In this document: positions 24,729 to 37,600 of the stretch, in pieces
Layout: each line of letters begins with the position of its first letter
Position numbering within the stretch: position 1 is the stretch's first letter
Notes under the pieces: generated by a model
The model's input: only the letters and a program-made list of their open reading frames with translations
What the model was told of the DNA's origin: nothing
Databases searched by the model: none
Made by a program: the position numbers and the translations under genes
Assembly (NCBI RefSeq): GCF_042242105.1
Contig: NC_092029.1
Coordinates: 8,061,885 to 8,125,884 of the forward strand
Reading direction: 5' to 3'
From: Pempheris klunzingeri
Lineage: Eukaryota; Chordata; Actinopteri; Acropomatiformes; Pempheridae
Length of the DNA: 64,000 nucleotides

Positions 24729-25545
24729 ATGGCGACTGTCATTCATAATCCTCTAAAATCGTAAGTACATAAATTTTTTTTTTACTGAAATGATTGCACA
24801 TTTTTATTGCATGTAGTCACTCCGCACAATCTGTATGTAGGGTTTAAGGCGCGTCTAAGCTAGAATCACAAAATGAACTCCAATGCCATGTACTGGGACA
24901 TTGTCGGTGTGTGTATGTGTGAGTGTGTGTGTGAGTGTGTGTGTTATCTGCAGGTACCGTTGCCCAGTCGCTGTGTTGTGTAACACTCACATAAAAGCGT
25001 GCACCCATGCACAATCTGCAGAGAAAGCATCCCCAAGCCGCGCGTTATTGTCCGTATTCACTTGGTTTCACTTAGACAGAAAGTTTCCATTGTCCACATT
25101 CTGCTTCATAAACACGGTTGACAGAAGTTTGCATGCACTGCTCTTTGTCAGTGCCTGACGGGAGAATTTGCATAGATAATTTCATGCAATTTATGTCACA
25201 AAGCGCACATTTAGACGGCGGCTCTGTCCCGCTGCGCCGCCTGTGTTCTTGCTGCGTCTGACAAATGCATGTACACAATGCATGAGAGATTAATATCTGT
25301 TATCGCACAGTATTAACCCCATTTCATGCATTTAGGGGAAACCTATAATCTAATACACATTTGGGGGGCCGTTCAGTTTCCCCCAAGCCAGATTTTAAAA
25401 CTGGGCACTGATCTGTGCCTGTGTCTGATCATGGTTATTGGCGAGTGAGCAGTTTCTGATTTGTAGAGCTATAAATATATTATGTATGAGAAAATATGCA
25501 TAACTGGCCAATTATGAACATGTGAAATCACAGGCACATGCATAC

Positions 25546-25590
<45 letters not shown>

Positions 25591-28500
25591 ATATTAATGG
25601 CACAACGTCAGTAGAATGAGCCTAGGTTTGTTCCTTATAACCATTTAGACAGACTCCCCCTTATGTCTGCGCTGCAAGAAGTGCACCCATAACTTTCAGC
25701 TCACTGTATATTACTGAATGCATGTCTGTCTTTCTGCTGGCTGACAGCAGATGTTTACCACTGCTCGTGAGGAATGTGCGGAGAGTCACACAGTTCACAC
25801 AAAATCTGTTGTGCAAGAGGCCATATTAATGTTTTAAACAAAGCTTGTTTTGACAGGAATAAAAGAAACAGTACAAAGTTTGATATGATGGTGTGGATAA
25901 GCACAAGCCGTCTATTTGCTTTCAGTGACAGAAATTGTGCAATAATGTGTCCTCTTGTGAACATTCTGGTGAGTAAAGACATTTTTTCAACAGTCAAACC
26001 AGTCGGTCATCAGCAGTATACATCTGAATATATACATATATTTATACGGCTAAATATTCAGAGGAAATGAAGAGAGCAATGTGTTTTTCTAGAGAAAATA
26101 CATGATGCTCTTGTTTTGTGGAGCTCTTTGTTTACAACCAAAATATCTTACTGTACACCCAGCACTGCACAAACAAGGCTTTAAGCTGCTGTATTCCACT
26201 AAAACAGATTAGGCTGTAGGTATCTGTGTGTTTTGTTTTGTGTGTGTGCGTGTGTGTGTGTGTGTCTGCAGTTGTGCATGCAGAGCAGCAGATTAGGAGC
26301 GTCCCAGTACTCTCCTGGGCCCGTCTGTTGAAAGAGGGAGAGATACATGTCAAGACAGACAGACAGACTGATGCTGGGGTAGATGGAGAGATGGAAGGGG
26401 GGGGGGTGGACCCCATCTGCCCTTCGTATGCAGCACACTTTCTCAGACAAACCCTCTCACCCCCGCCCCCACCCCATCCAATATCTGCAAAAAGGGAAAA
26501 CAATGAGTGTATGTGTAGTTTGGAAGTAGGACTCCAAACAGACATAAGTTCATACCGTAAAACAAGAGGAAACTATTTAAAATGTATGTGAAATGATTGT
26601 GTAGGGCCGAAAGAGCTAATATTAAGCAACGTATGAGTTATTACTAAAGGGGATATACTGTTGCTGGTGTACTCTAGTTTGAGTCCACTGTCTGTTTGAA
26701 ACAATAGGGCCAGCTTGTCATCTCTCCTCAGGATGTGGCTGGTAAATCATATGCACTCAATAGGGACGTGGTAATAATCTTGGCCGCTGTACTCTAGCCC
26801 TGAAAGATGAATTACAACCGTCAGCAGCCAGCAGTAAATTTGTCTGGCTCTCTAGACTCATTCAGTCATGTTTAGCCCTGCATATTTACTTGATTTATTT
26901 AAACTCTCATTTTTACAAAGACTTCTTTGTGACCGAAACCTGGGAGACTGTGTGAGATGGGACTTAATGAAGAGCTGACAAGAGACGTATTCAAATCAGC
27001 GATGTAAATCATATGCAGACTTGTGTTCATGTGCATATTGGGTGTCATTTTACTTCTTTCTTATCATTAGGTTTGGATTAATAATGAACAAAAGAGCTCA
27101 GGTGGAAAGTGGTTTGGCTGTGTTTGCATAAGGATCGGAGAGATTGGGGGAAATGTAAAGGAGATGGTGATGTGTGTGTGGCGGGGGTTCAATGTCTGTA
27201 AGTGGGCTTGTGTTTTTATTGTGTGTGTTTGTTGAATGCGTGGGCGGTTGTATAGCTGCCTGCCCTTCCCCCAATTTGCGTGAGAGGTAGCGTGAGTGAG
27301 TGATGGAGGTTGGGTGGGTGGGGGGGGGTATGTCTGTCTGGCTGCATTTACTGCATACATTTATACTACACCCTAAGCACAGGGGCGAACTCTGGCCTTT
27401 GTCTATCCAAGCCCGGGGAACGGGAATGTCCGGGAATGGTTTCCAGGCATGGGGAATTAAATGGCTAGGAACATTTTTTATAGAAACCTCCATGCAGTGA
27501 TCAATCCTTTTTTTCTTTTTTTTTTTCCTGTTCTGCACATGGAACTGGCACATGTGTCTCTCCTTACGTGTTTTTAGGGTATGTGTGAGTTTTCTAAGAG
27601 GAGGGTGCAGGGATGAGAGGTGGTTTATGTTATTCCTCACATATAAAATAGTATCCTTTCCTTTGCAGTCACATTTTCCCATGTTTCCTCCAGTGAACCC
27701 ATGCTGAGTTGAAGTGAGTTATCGTTCAGCCCACGTCTCCAGCTTCCACTCCTTCACCTCCCCCTCCGGAGCACAACAACAACAACAGCAGCAGCATCTG
27801 AATCAGGGTTTCCCCTTTGCAACACCCTTTCCTCCTTTGCCGCTCGCTCTAACCCCCTCCAACTGCACCTTTCCCTTTCATTCCCTTTGTGTGTCTGTTT
27901 GTGCACGGACAAGCGTGTGTGTGTGAGGGCGCTCGTGCGTACACACATCCGCGTGGTTGAGAGAAAATGAGTGTGACAGGGTTTGAAAGGGAACACGTGT
28001 GCCCCGGGACATATCGGACCCCTCTTCTTCCCTCCCATTCTCCCTCCTTGGCTCCTCCTCCTCCTCTTCTTCTCCCTCCTCTCTGCTTCACCCCACTGCT
28101 TGGCCTACAAAGTGCCACAAAGACTCCTATCAGTGTCCACATGCTGCTGCCCTGCCCCGCACTTCCTCTGGGGCCCCTTACCTATTCCTTGCCAAAAGTG
28201 GACTTCCTCTCCCCTCACTTGTGGCAAACCCCCATCATTCCCTGACATAAGTAGTTGTCCTTTGAGATGCTTTACGTATGTTCTAGTCATCTAGTGGATA
28301 GATCCGCGATCTTCATAAGAAAGATGTGTCTGTCTCGATTGTTGAGGAGGTTCATATTGTGAAAGAGTTAGTTGCCTATACTGCTTCCCATTACCTCGGC
28401 GTGCTGAATGACGTCATGCAAACAACATTTAAACAGTTCTAAATGCTCAGAAATGCTTTGCCGGTAAAATCTGTCAAAATGGTCGGCTCTTCAGTGGGAC

Positions 28501-29820
28501 TGTTCAGTTTTCTATTTTTCAGAATGTACTGTAAAGTATGTCACAGGCACAGTACATTTTGTACAATACAGTAAATGTGACTTACTATTTTACTAACAGA
28601 GTATACAGTGCAAAAACTACATTTAATACTGTTTCACATGAGTGATGGTGTAGTTACTTCTAAACACTTCACTATTACTAGTATGACTCTAAGAACTGCT
28701 ACTGCAATATTACCATAAATTAATGAGTTATCTCAGGACAAAAATCCTAACTCAAACACTACTTACTAGCTTTTTCCAGAGCTTTCAACCACATCTTGCA
28801 CTTTGATCCGTTTCTGAATTATATTCTATTCATCTAAAACCAGAGTGTGAAAAGTAAGTAATCAAAAGACATAAAAGAATAGCAGTCTAATAGTTTAACT
28901 GAACTGTATCTAATGCACTAACATTTAGAGTGGTCTGTTTTAACCTGAGATGAACACCTGAACTGTCTGTCATCTCTGTCTGTCTGTCTGTCTGTGGTGG
29001 TTTCATGGATGCTATAACTTCAGCCGTGAGTTCACTCAACTGGTGTGTGTGATTATGGTCAACTGAGGTGAGGAGGACAAGACAAAATGTCCATAATAAT
29101 TTCTCTGAGCTCAGGGTGACTTTTTTAGATCAATCTGATCAGCAGTCTAAGAACCCAAAAATATTTTGTTTACCATCATGTATAGGGGGAGGTTTCAAAT
29201 CCTCACAGTTGCGAAGCTGGAACCAGTGAATGTTTGGCTTTTTTTTGCTCAAAAATCACTGAAAAGCTGAATTGATTATTGATTGATTTATCTTTATGTC
29301 AGTTGACAAATCTACTTATAGTTTCAGCTCTATTTGAAGCACTACATCATAGGAAGCTTGGATGTGTGACTTTTAGGAATTTGTTCAAACAGAAAGGAAA
29401 CTTTGCAGATGAGAGCGCAGAGAAATGAACACGGATGTGGAGAGAAGTGTGACAGTGATTTATTTTTACAGTGATTAATTATTCTATTTAGCGAGGAGGA
29501 AGAGACGGTGCTGTGAGCGGTGCGTAACTGACAGAAATACGTGGCAGGTAAGAGTAAGATTGATGGAGAGTACTGACAGCAGACGTCCAAACAGAAAGGC
29601 AGATTTTAAGAGCTTCTTCTTCCTCTCGGCTAAATGTAAGTTTGAATATTTATAAGTTCTGTTTCCGTGAGCTGGAAACATCGACCTGTAAACATTTATT
29701 AAGAGCTGTTCTGCACATCTTCGCGTCTGTACTTGGCGGTGGTAAGACTGACCGTCACACGCACAAAGCTCCTCTGTGTTGGTATGGGAGCAATTGAGAC
29801 AATCACAGTGGTACGCATGC

Positions 29821-29862
<42 letters not shown>

Positions 29863-32800
29863 CAACTGCAGATTCCATCAGTATCCAGGAAGCTGTTGAC
29901 CAAGAGGAATGTGTTCTCCTTCATGCAAAACTCAACTTACATAAGCACCATCACCAGGATCAGCCATACAGTGGACTAATGGGTACAAACAAGAGCACAG
30001 TACAATCTCTGATGGTTGAATCGGGTTCAGGAGGAGGGGGAGGATGTCTCAGGACACGCAACCCATGGACAGATGGTCTTGCGGGTATACAGATGCACAT
30101 ACACACACTCTTTACCCTCACTTAACCAAACGCACGAACACAGCTCTCAAACAAATGCACAGCAGGCACAGTTGCTTATGTAAGAGTTTATGAAGCCGCC
30201 CGGGGACGTTATGCAGACACTTTGTTGTTGGAAATGGGACAGAAACATACAGACAATGTGGGATGGCACGTGGGGGGAGGAGAGGGAAGAAAAGTGGAGA
30301 GGACAGATGAGGAGAAATGCCTGTAGGTCCACACACACACACACTTCAGTTCAGGCTACAAATAGTGAAAGCACAGACAACATATTACTTCTGGGAATGT
30401 GAGTTATGTGACAGGAAGTCTCTTCTGAAGGTTTGGATTTGACTGGATCACTGCTGGCTTGTCATACTGTAAAAAAACACGAATCACCAACAACACCAGC
30501 TGCATTCCTCATCTCTGTAGGTCTCCTGACTACAACCTCCGCCAGCAGCCACCACATGTGCTGTATACTGTACATCCTGTACGCTGTGGCACTACAGAGG
30601 TTTTACTTTTTTGCTTGTTTGCTGTTTCACCCACCTCCTCACCACTGTGATAGGTTATGTAAATAGATATATCTAATACTAGCGGAAATTTCTCTGCTAA
30701 CCCTCTCAAAAATGAATGAGAGATATCTATACCTTCAAGCAGTAGTTTGACATTTTTAGAAATACGCTTATTCACTTTTCTTGCCTGCTCGATGAGAAGA
30801 CAGATACCTTTGTCATGCAGTGTCTGTACAGCAAATAGAAGCTGGAGCTGAGCTGAGCATGAAGACTGTAAGCAAGGGGAAGCAGCTAGCCTGGCTCTCT
30901 TATTCATCTCTGATCTTTATCCAGATGTGGCAGTAGCCAAAGTTGAGTGTTAATGCACATCTTAAAAGTGTAAAGAAGATACTGTGAGACAGCTGTGTGA
31001 TGGGAACTGTCATCTGGACTGCACATGTCCAATAATCCCATTTTCCCTTTTTATACTAATTTTTCAATCACAAGTCAGCCACCCTCTTCATATCTGTCTC
31101 CTCTCAAGTTTCCCCACTTTCTCCTTCATCTATAAATGCAATACCTGGTTCACTCCCCGTTGCTACTCACTCCAACCTGCCGCCCTTCCCCCCCATCCTC
31201 TTCCTCCTCCATCCACCCTCCGCTCCCTCCACCTCCAAACACTGCACATCTTTGTGAGATTCAGTGTGACCAGAGTGCTGGTCTTTGTCCAGCTTGGCAT
31301 TCTTTACATATCTGTGTAGAGAATCCAGAGAGCGCCCATCTCTGCTCGGCCAGTCAGAGAGACAGGACGAGTCCTGCTGCTTTGAGAAAACCACAGAGAG
31401 CAAGCGATCCTAGTGGCATTCTTTCTTTTTCAATCCCCCTGTCTCTGATTATGTTGCTTTAAATGAAGACAATGTCTGGAAATCATACATAGGAGATACT
31501 AACAGCAAATTCTACTTTATGCCTATGTCATTTAATAAAAGTAACTAAACAGTAAAGCCAATGGAGAAGGATGAGACCCCATCTGATGTTTCTTATGTTT
31601 CTTCCATCCTCCTCTCTGGATTTCCGCTGTGTGATTAACTAAAGAATAACTTGCTCAATTTTATTTTACATTTTTTCAATTACTTAATCTTGTTTCCTGT
31701 CTGCCTCTCATGATCTTAGCTGCAGAAATCCTCCTTCTTGAAGGGGACTGTCGAGGTTATTGATGGCTCACGTCCTAATTTATACCTTGGTGTCAGTTGA
31801 TTGTGTGCTTGTGTGTAACCCATCTGTTGTGTTAACTTCGATTTACACTCTATCTCACCTATTAATGTGACAGGATGAAACATTTCTTCTCTGCTAATGG
31901 TTCATCATCATTTCCTGTATGTGTGTGCCTTCTTCGGCCCAGCCTCTAGGTCTACATGTATGTATGTAGGAGATCCAGACTTGACACAACAAACTGAGTC
32001 GAAACAGAGAGAAGTCTGGGTTTGTTATATTCAGCTGAAGTTAACCAGGACTGAACAGGCCCGCTCATACTTGATTTGCAGACCGTACCAAATTACCAGC
32101 CGCTCAGCACATGGTAATGCTATTAACCACCAAAAAATGTTAGCATTTAGCTGATAGGAATGACTCAGCGCACTGAAAGCAGAAATCGAAGCAGCATGCT
32201 GCAAATGGCTTGGATCAATCACAAAAAGAAGACTATTATGTTACTTGTGGGTAACTTGAGCTCCACAAAGAAATATTTTTTCAATCTGCTTCAGATGTTG
32301 CATGAATGGAGCAGTTGTTGTTGAAGTAAATGATAATGAGCCTGATGCATTACATACATTAAATCACAAGTGACCTCTGGTGCTCTATCTTCTTGTCTGT
32401 CTATCTGACTTTAAACGCATCAATCTGTGACTGTCTGTGTTCAGGCTCGGTGACCAGTTCTACAGGGAGGCTATCGAACACTGTCGCAGCTACAATGCCC
32501 GCCTCTGTGCCGAACGCAGCGTGCGCATGCCTTTCCTGGACTCGCAAACTGGTGTGGCACAGAACAACTGCTACATCTGGATGGAGAAGCGCCACCGGCA
32601 GCCAGGTGGGAAACGTCATCTGATCCAATGAACATGTCCATGCTCAGCCCATATTCTAAGTTACAATTCCTACTTTGATTTAGAATAGTTTGACATTATT
32701 GGCAACCTACTCATTCATTTCCTCGCCTACATTTAGATGAGAAGATAGCTACCACTATTCTGTCTGTATGCTAAATATATATCTACAGACAGCAGCTGGT

Positions 32801-34054
32801 TAGCTTAGATTATCATAAAGACTGAAAACAGGGGGAATCAGCCAGCCTGGCTCTGTCCAAGGAGGAAAAATCTTTTTGTTTAATCCATTCAAAAACCGAA
32901 CCGTGTTGTTAAGACGTCAAGTTGTAGTTTTACGGATATGTTCCAGACTGTTTCTAGTTATTTCCTGGAGTCTTAGACACTGTGATTGCCGGGCAACCAA
33001 AGTAGACACTATGAAATCTAACATGTTAATTAACGTGCTTTATAGGTGCAGATTTTGTTTCCCTTGGACAGAGCCAGGCTGACTCTTTCTCACTGCTTTC
33101 CATCCTCACGTTAAGCTAAGCTAACCAGCTGCCTCATATTGAACACATAAGAGAGTGGTATCAATCTCCTCATCTAACTCTCAGCAGGAAAGCACATAAG
33201 CAGAAATGCATAAATATGGATGGGGAGAAAGGATGAATTCATAGATCTCTTCCCTCAATAAAAAGCAAGCCATCGCCTCTTTTGTATATTTTATGAGTTA
33301 CCACTTGCTGATTTATCCTGAGACGAACAGTCAGTATGCGTTCTGCACATCTGGGTCGCCTGTACAGCCAAAGGGAACAATCTGCTCTTTACTGAGAGCT
33401 GGACACAAATAGCCGGTTCTCCATCTTGTATGCAAAGCCCTTCAGGCCACACCCTATACTTTGTGGCCGACCTTACTCACATTATATGCATTTATTCTGG
33501 GTTTATCCCTCCCCCCCACCATTGCTTGATTTTTTTTCTTGGTTCATGCTGACAAAAAAAGCTTCTTTTCCTCCATCTCGGTTTTCTCCCAAGCTAATGG
33601 CAGAATATGATTAGACACAAGGGCAGAGACAGAGACCAAACATTCAAGTCTGCTCTGCTGAAATAGTGACAAAGCAAAATTCTTTAAAATGTTCATTGGA
33701 TAAAAACTGAATTGAGTCATCCTCAACATTAAGTCTAATTTTTTCTGATCAAGTACCCAAAATGTCTGGTTTTGCGTGATATTCTGTGGAATCTGACCGT
33801 AAGAACAGGGTTTTTCTGAAAGTGTGGACCATTAGCACTGAGCCTGAGCACTGAAATGGAGACATATTACGTGTCAGGAAAACAAGACCAGTCCACTGTG
33901 TGTATTTCTGTGTGTGTGGGTGTGTGCAGGGGTCTCAATTCAAGTTTTGTTAAAATGGTAAGCTTGCCAATGGTTGTTAAAATTCTTCCTGTGTGCTTGT
34001 GTCTCTGTGTGTGTGTACGTCTACATGTATGAATGTGTATGCGTGTGTGCGTGT

Positions 34055-34108
<54 letters not shown>

Positions 34109-34589
34109 AGGCCAAGAGGCAGGACAGATGTATACCTACCCTGCTCGTTGCTGGAGAAAGAAGAGGCGACTCCACCCACCCCTGGATCCCCAGCTTCGGC
34201 TGTGTGAGCTGCGACTAGGTAAGACAAACAGCATGCACACACACACACACACACACGCACTCATACACCCACTGCCATGCAGCTCATTGACATGGATGGT
34301 GACACAGTGAATGACATCCCTGCAGCAGTATATTGACCCACAGTTATAGACATTAAACCATTTGAACCGGTGCATCCACTCATTTTTGTGCCCACACCGC
34401 CGTCACCTAAATGCTCATATACATTGTGTTTGTGGCCTCTGTGCTCTCACAGAGCTGCACAGAGCTTTAGGCATGCTCAGAAGCGTTAATGTTCGCTATC
34501 TGACCATCTGGCTCTGGTTAGCCTGTCTCTCTCGCCAGGTCTCCAGGTTCATTCTCTTCCCCGAATCAATGCCTCCTCTCACTGTTCTC

Positions 34590-34647
<58 letters not shown>

Positions 34648-37600
34648 TAAGTGCACAAACACCCCCACACATGACTCTCGCTCTCTGTTGCAGCACAGAA
34701 GCACCCTAACTGGGCCTCTATAATCATTTGTCCATGAGGCATTAGAATGTAAGTGAGTCTTATGAGGTGGAAGTGTGTGTGTGTGTGTGCATCCATGCAT
34801 GCATATGTGTGTGTTATAGGGGATTTCAGCAAAGGAATGCCCCAGGAACCTGATAAGGGGGAGAAATAAAGGCAGGTCTTTGTTTCGGCTTTGCCACACT
34901 ATTGTTTCCCCCTCGCTGTCTTCCAGACGCAATATAATACTCCAGAGCTTACAACCAACAACGATTCAGTATTAAGCTGAGGACATTTCAGGAAAAAAGA
35001 GAAGTAACTCCCCAGAGCAGCAACCAACCAAAGCACATAAAGGGACAGAAAACTAGCTACATACAGTGGTCAGCAGGAGCAGGAAAGCCCTTGCAGCGGA
35101 AGGCGAAAGAGTAGAACGTTCCAGTTTTGTTTTTGAGTGATCCGATTCTGCTGTTTGGCCAGATATCTATCATAACACGACAGAAGAATGTGAGTTCTCC
35201 CCTTTCAGGCTTTTGGAAATGCTTTCTTTATGTTTATTTAATGCTTCCTGAGCAGAGAGATTTGTCAGTGTGTGTGAGGATACACAGAGGCTCTGTCACA
35301 AGATTACTTTGGATTAGCTTAAAACCAGAAATGAGTCCCTTGTTTTGTGGATTCTTTCCCTTTTTCACGTCACAGCTCAAGATCTCAGTGGCTGTGTCTC
35401 AGCAGCCATTTTGCTTCCATCAGTAAAAAAAAAAAAGTTCGAAAAAAAAACTCAAGCAAATCCAAGAAAGCTTAGATATTTTTGCGATACATAACATTCA
35501 TTTTAAGATGTACAAAAATAATTTAGCATGCAGTTCACTTCATTTTTTGTCATGTACAACTTAGTTAGATCCTACGTTTCCCATAATGCAGCTCAATAGC
35601 ATCTTTCAGACCCCTTTGTCTCCTAAATGCTCACAGTGTGAAACACAGGCTTTCTGTTAAAAACCCTCCAGCCCAAACCCAGATAACCCAGATAACATCA
35701 CTATGACCTCATCTGGGTTAATTTTTTAAACACCGGAAAGCTCCTCCAGAGGACAACATATAACTGCTGTCACTGGCCGAGTAGCACTCCCCTCCCTCTG
35801 CAGAGTCAAGGGAGAGGTGAGGAGGTTATAAAGGGGAAAGAGGATGCGTAAGGGCAAAGAAAATGGGGGAGACGAAAGCGACTGAAGGAGGGATTTAGTG
35901 TAGAAAAGAGGGTGGGTGTCAGCGGAGAAAAGAGGAGAAGAAGGAGGCATATTTAGTGGGTCGGTTGGGACTGGGTGAGGTACAAATGGGGAGGGAGGAA
36001 ATGTCTCGTCAGTGGCAGCTCAAAGTCAACCTACACAAATAGACACAAAGAAATGAGATGAGGAGGAGGAGGCGGAGGAGGGAAAAGAGGGGACACAGGG
36101 GTACAGCAGCTCTGTATTCAATAAGAACATCTTACAGCCCCAGTAGCCCTGCTCACTCCCCGCTTTTCTTACCACATCCCTACTTTCATTCAGTTTTCAT
36201 CCTGGTATTGGAGTCAAAGCTGCAGCAAGTTCTTCTCCACGGAAATTAAAAGATTGAGAGGAAGAAAGGTGGAGTAGACACAATAAAGACAGAGTGAGAT
36301 GCTGGAGATGTAATGTAGGGCTATGAGCAGTGTTTTTTCTTCTTTGGTCTATTATTACCTTCCCTCTTACTGTCCACCTGGTTCACCTTAGTTTTTTATA
36401 ATGTCAAATCTAGCAGCTTGCCAGCCCACTTTTACAAAAACTCCCTTTACGTCCTATAAGGAGGGAACACTCACACAGTGGCCACATTGATACTGATGCA
36501 TTTTCTCTGCTTTGGTCTTCCGTCTGCACTAAACTGGCATGCTGGTCGCCCATAACTGAGCTTTTGGAAAGTGCTTTCTAAATAGGATAATTTTGAGAAT
36601 TCTGACCATGTTATGTGGCACCAAGTTGGTTACTAAAGAGGCCTGTAGATAGCTAGTAGGGGAAACTAATTCAACTTTTGTTTTTAATATGGTCAGCAAT
36701 CTTTTTAGACAAAAGTGGTCAGTGAGCACACACATAAACACACACACGCGCACACACACACACACGCCTGCCATCTCAAATGCACTTTCCTTACTCTTAT
36801 TCTCTTCTGCCACCACCTCCTCAGAAGCAGAGTTGGCCCCCAGGCGTGAGGGTCCTCCAGGGGAGGCCACAGCTCTGGAGGCCCTCCTGAGGGGGGACAA
36901 CCTGCTGGAGAAAAAAAACAGCATTTGTAAGGAAGAGGAGACGTTGCTGGAAATACAGGTATTTTACTTTGTGTGCCTCATGTCATGTGTGCCTCATATC
37001 ATACATTATTAAGGCATCTCTGTTCTGTTTTGGTAGATACAAACAGAGTTTGGCATCACAAACACATAAAACAGTTAGGCTTTAAATGGGAGCTGGCAAC
37101 TGGGAAGTGTTAAGTTGCCAAAATATTAACCCGTACTTTCTTGTTTTTCTCTTCACCCTCATCGCTCCCCCTTCCTCCCTCTCTCTCTCTCTCTCTCTGT
37201 CTCTCTGTCTCTCTGTCTGTCTGTCTGCTTGTATGTGTCTGTGCTCTGTAGAGAGTTCTGGAGGCAGAGGAAAATGGGGATGGTTTCCATGATGATGAAG
37301 ACTTTGAACTGGATACTCCAAAGAGAAAGAACAGAAACAGAGGCAAAGTGAGTGTCACAGAAAGAGACACAATGTGTACGGAAGTATTGAACTTAAGCCA
37401 CATCTTATGGCCTTACAGGAAATTATTACAATAAACATTGGTTTTGAAATATATTCATTTATGAAATATTAAAAGAACAGTATGCTGTTTGGAATTAAAC
37501 CTCATATATCCTGAATTTGTGTTGAAACTTTAATACATTGGAGGTTTAAGCATCAAACGCGTGTGGTGTTTCCCCTCAGAACAGAGGATCGAGTCGCAGA

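Larger units (their letters stand above)
24761..32444 (+). other. dpf3: dpf3 intron 1, 7.7 kb, no exon recognised
   Basis: No further coding exon is needed to join exon 1 (phase 2, K then TC) to exon 2, and none was recognised. The intron contains microsatellites: GATA at 25546-25590, GT near 26231-26265, CA at 29826-29861 and a CAA/CAG run near 27773-27796. It also holds a half copy of the foldback repeat near 30739-30905. The stretch around 26790-26940 is less repetitive and might be a conserved regulatory element, but that is only a guess. Large first introns of developmental genes often hold enhancers. Confidence 0.6.

Noticed and set aside
26390-26480. G- and C-rich stretch as a CpG island
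   Set aside because: The runs are poly-G and poly-C with few CG dinucleotides and no nearby transcript start.
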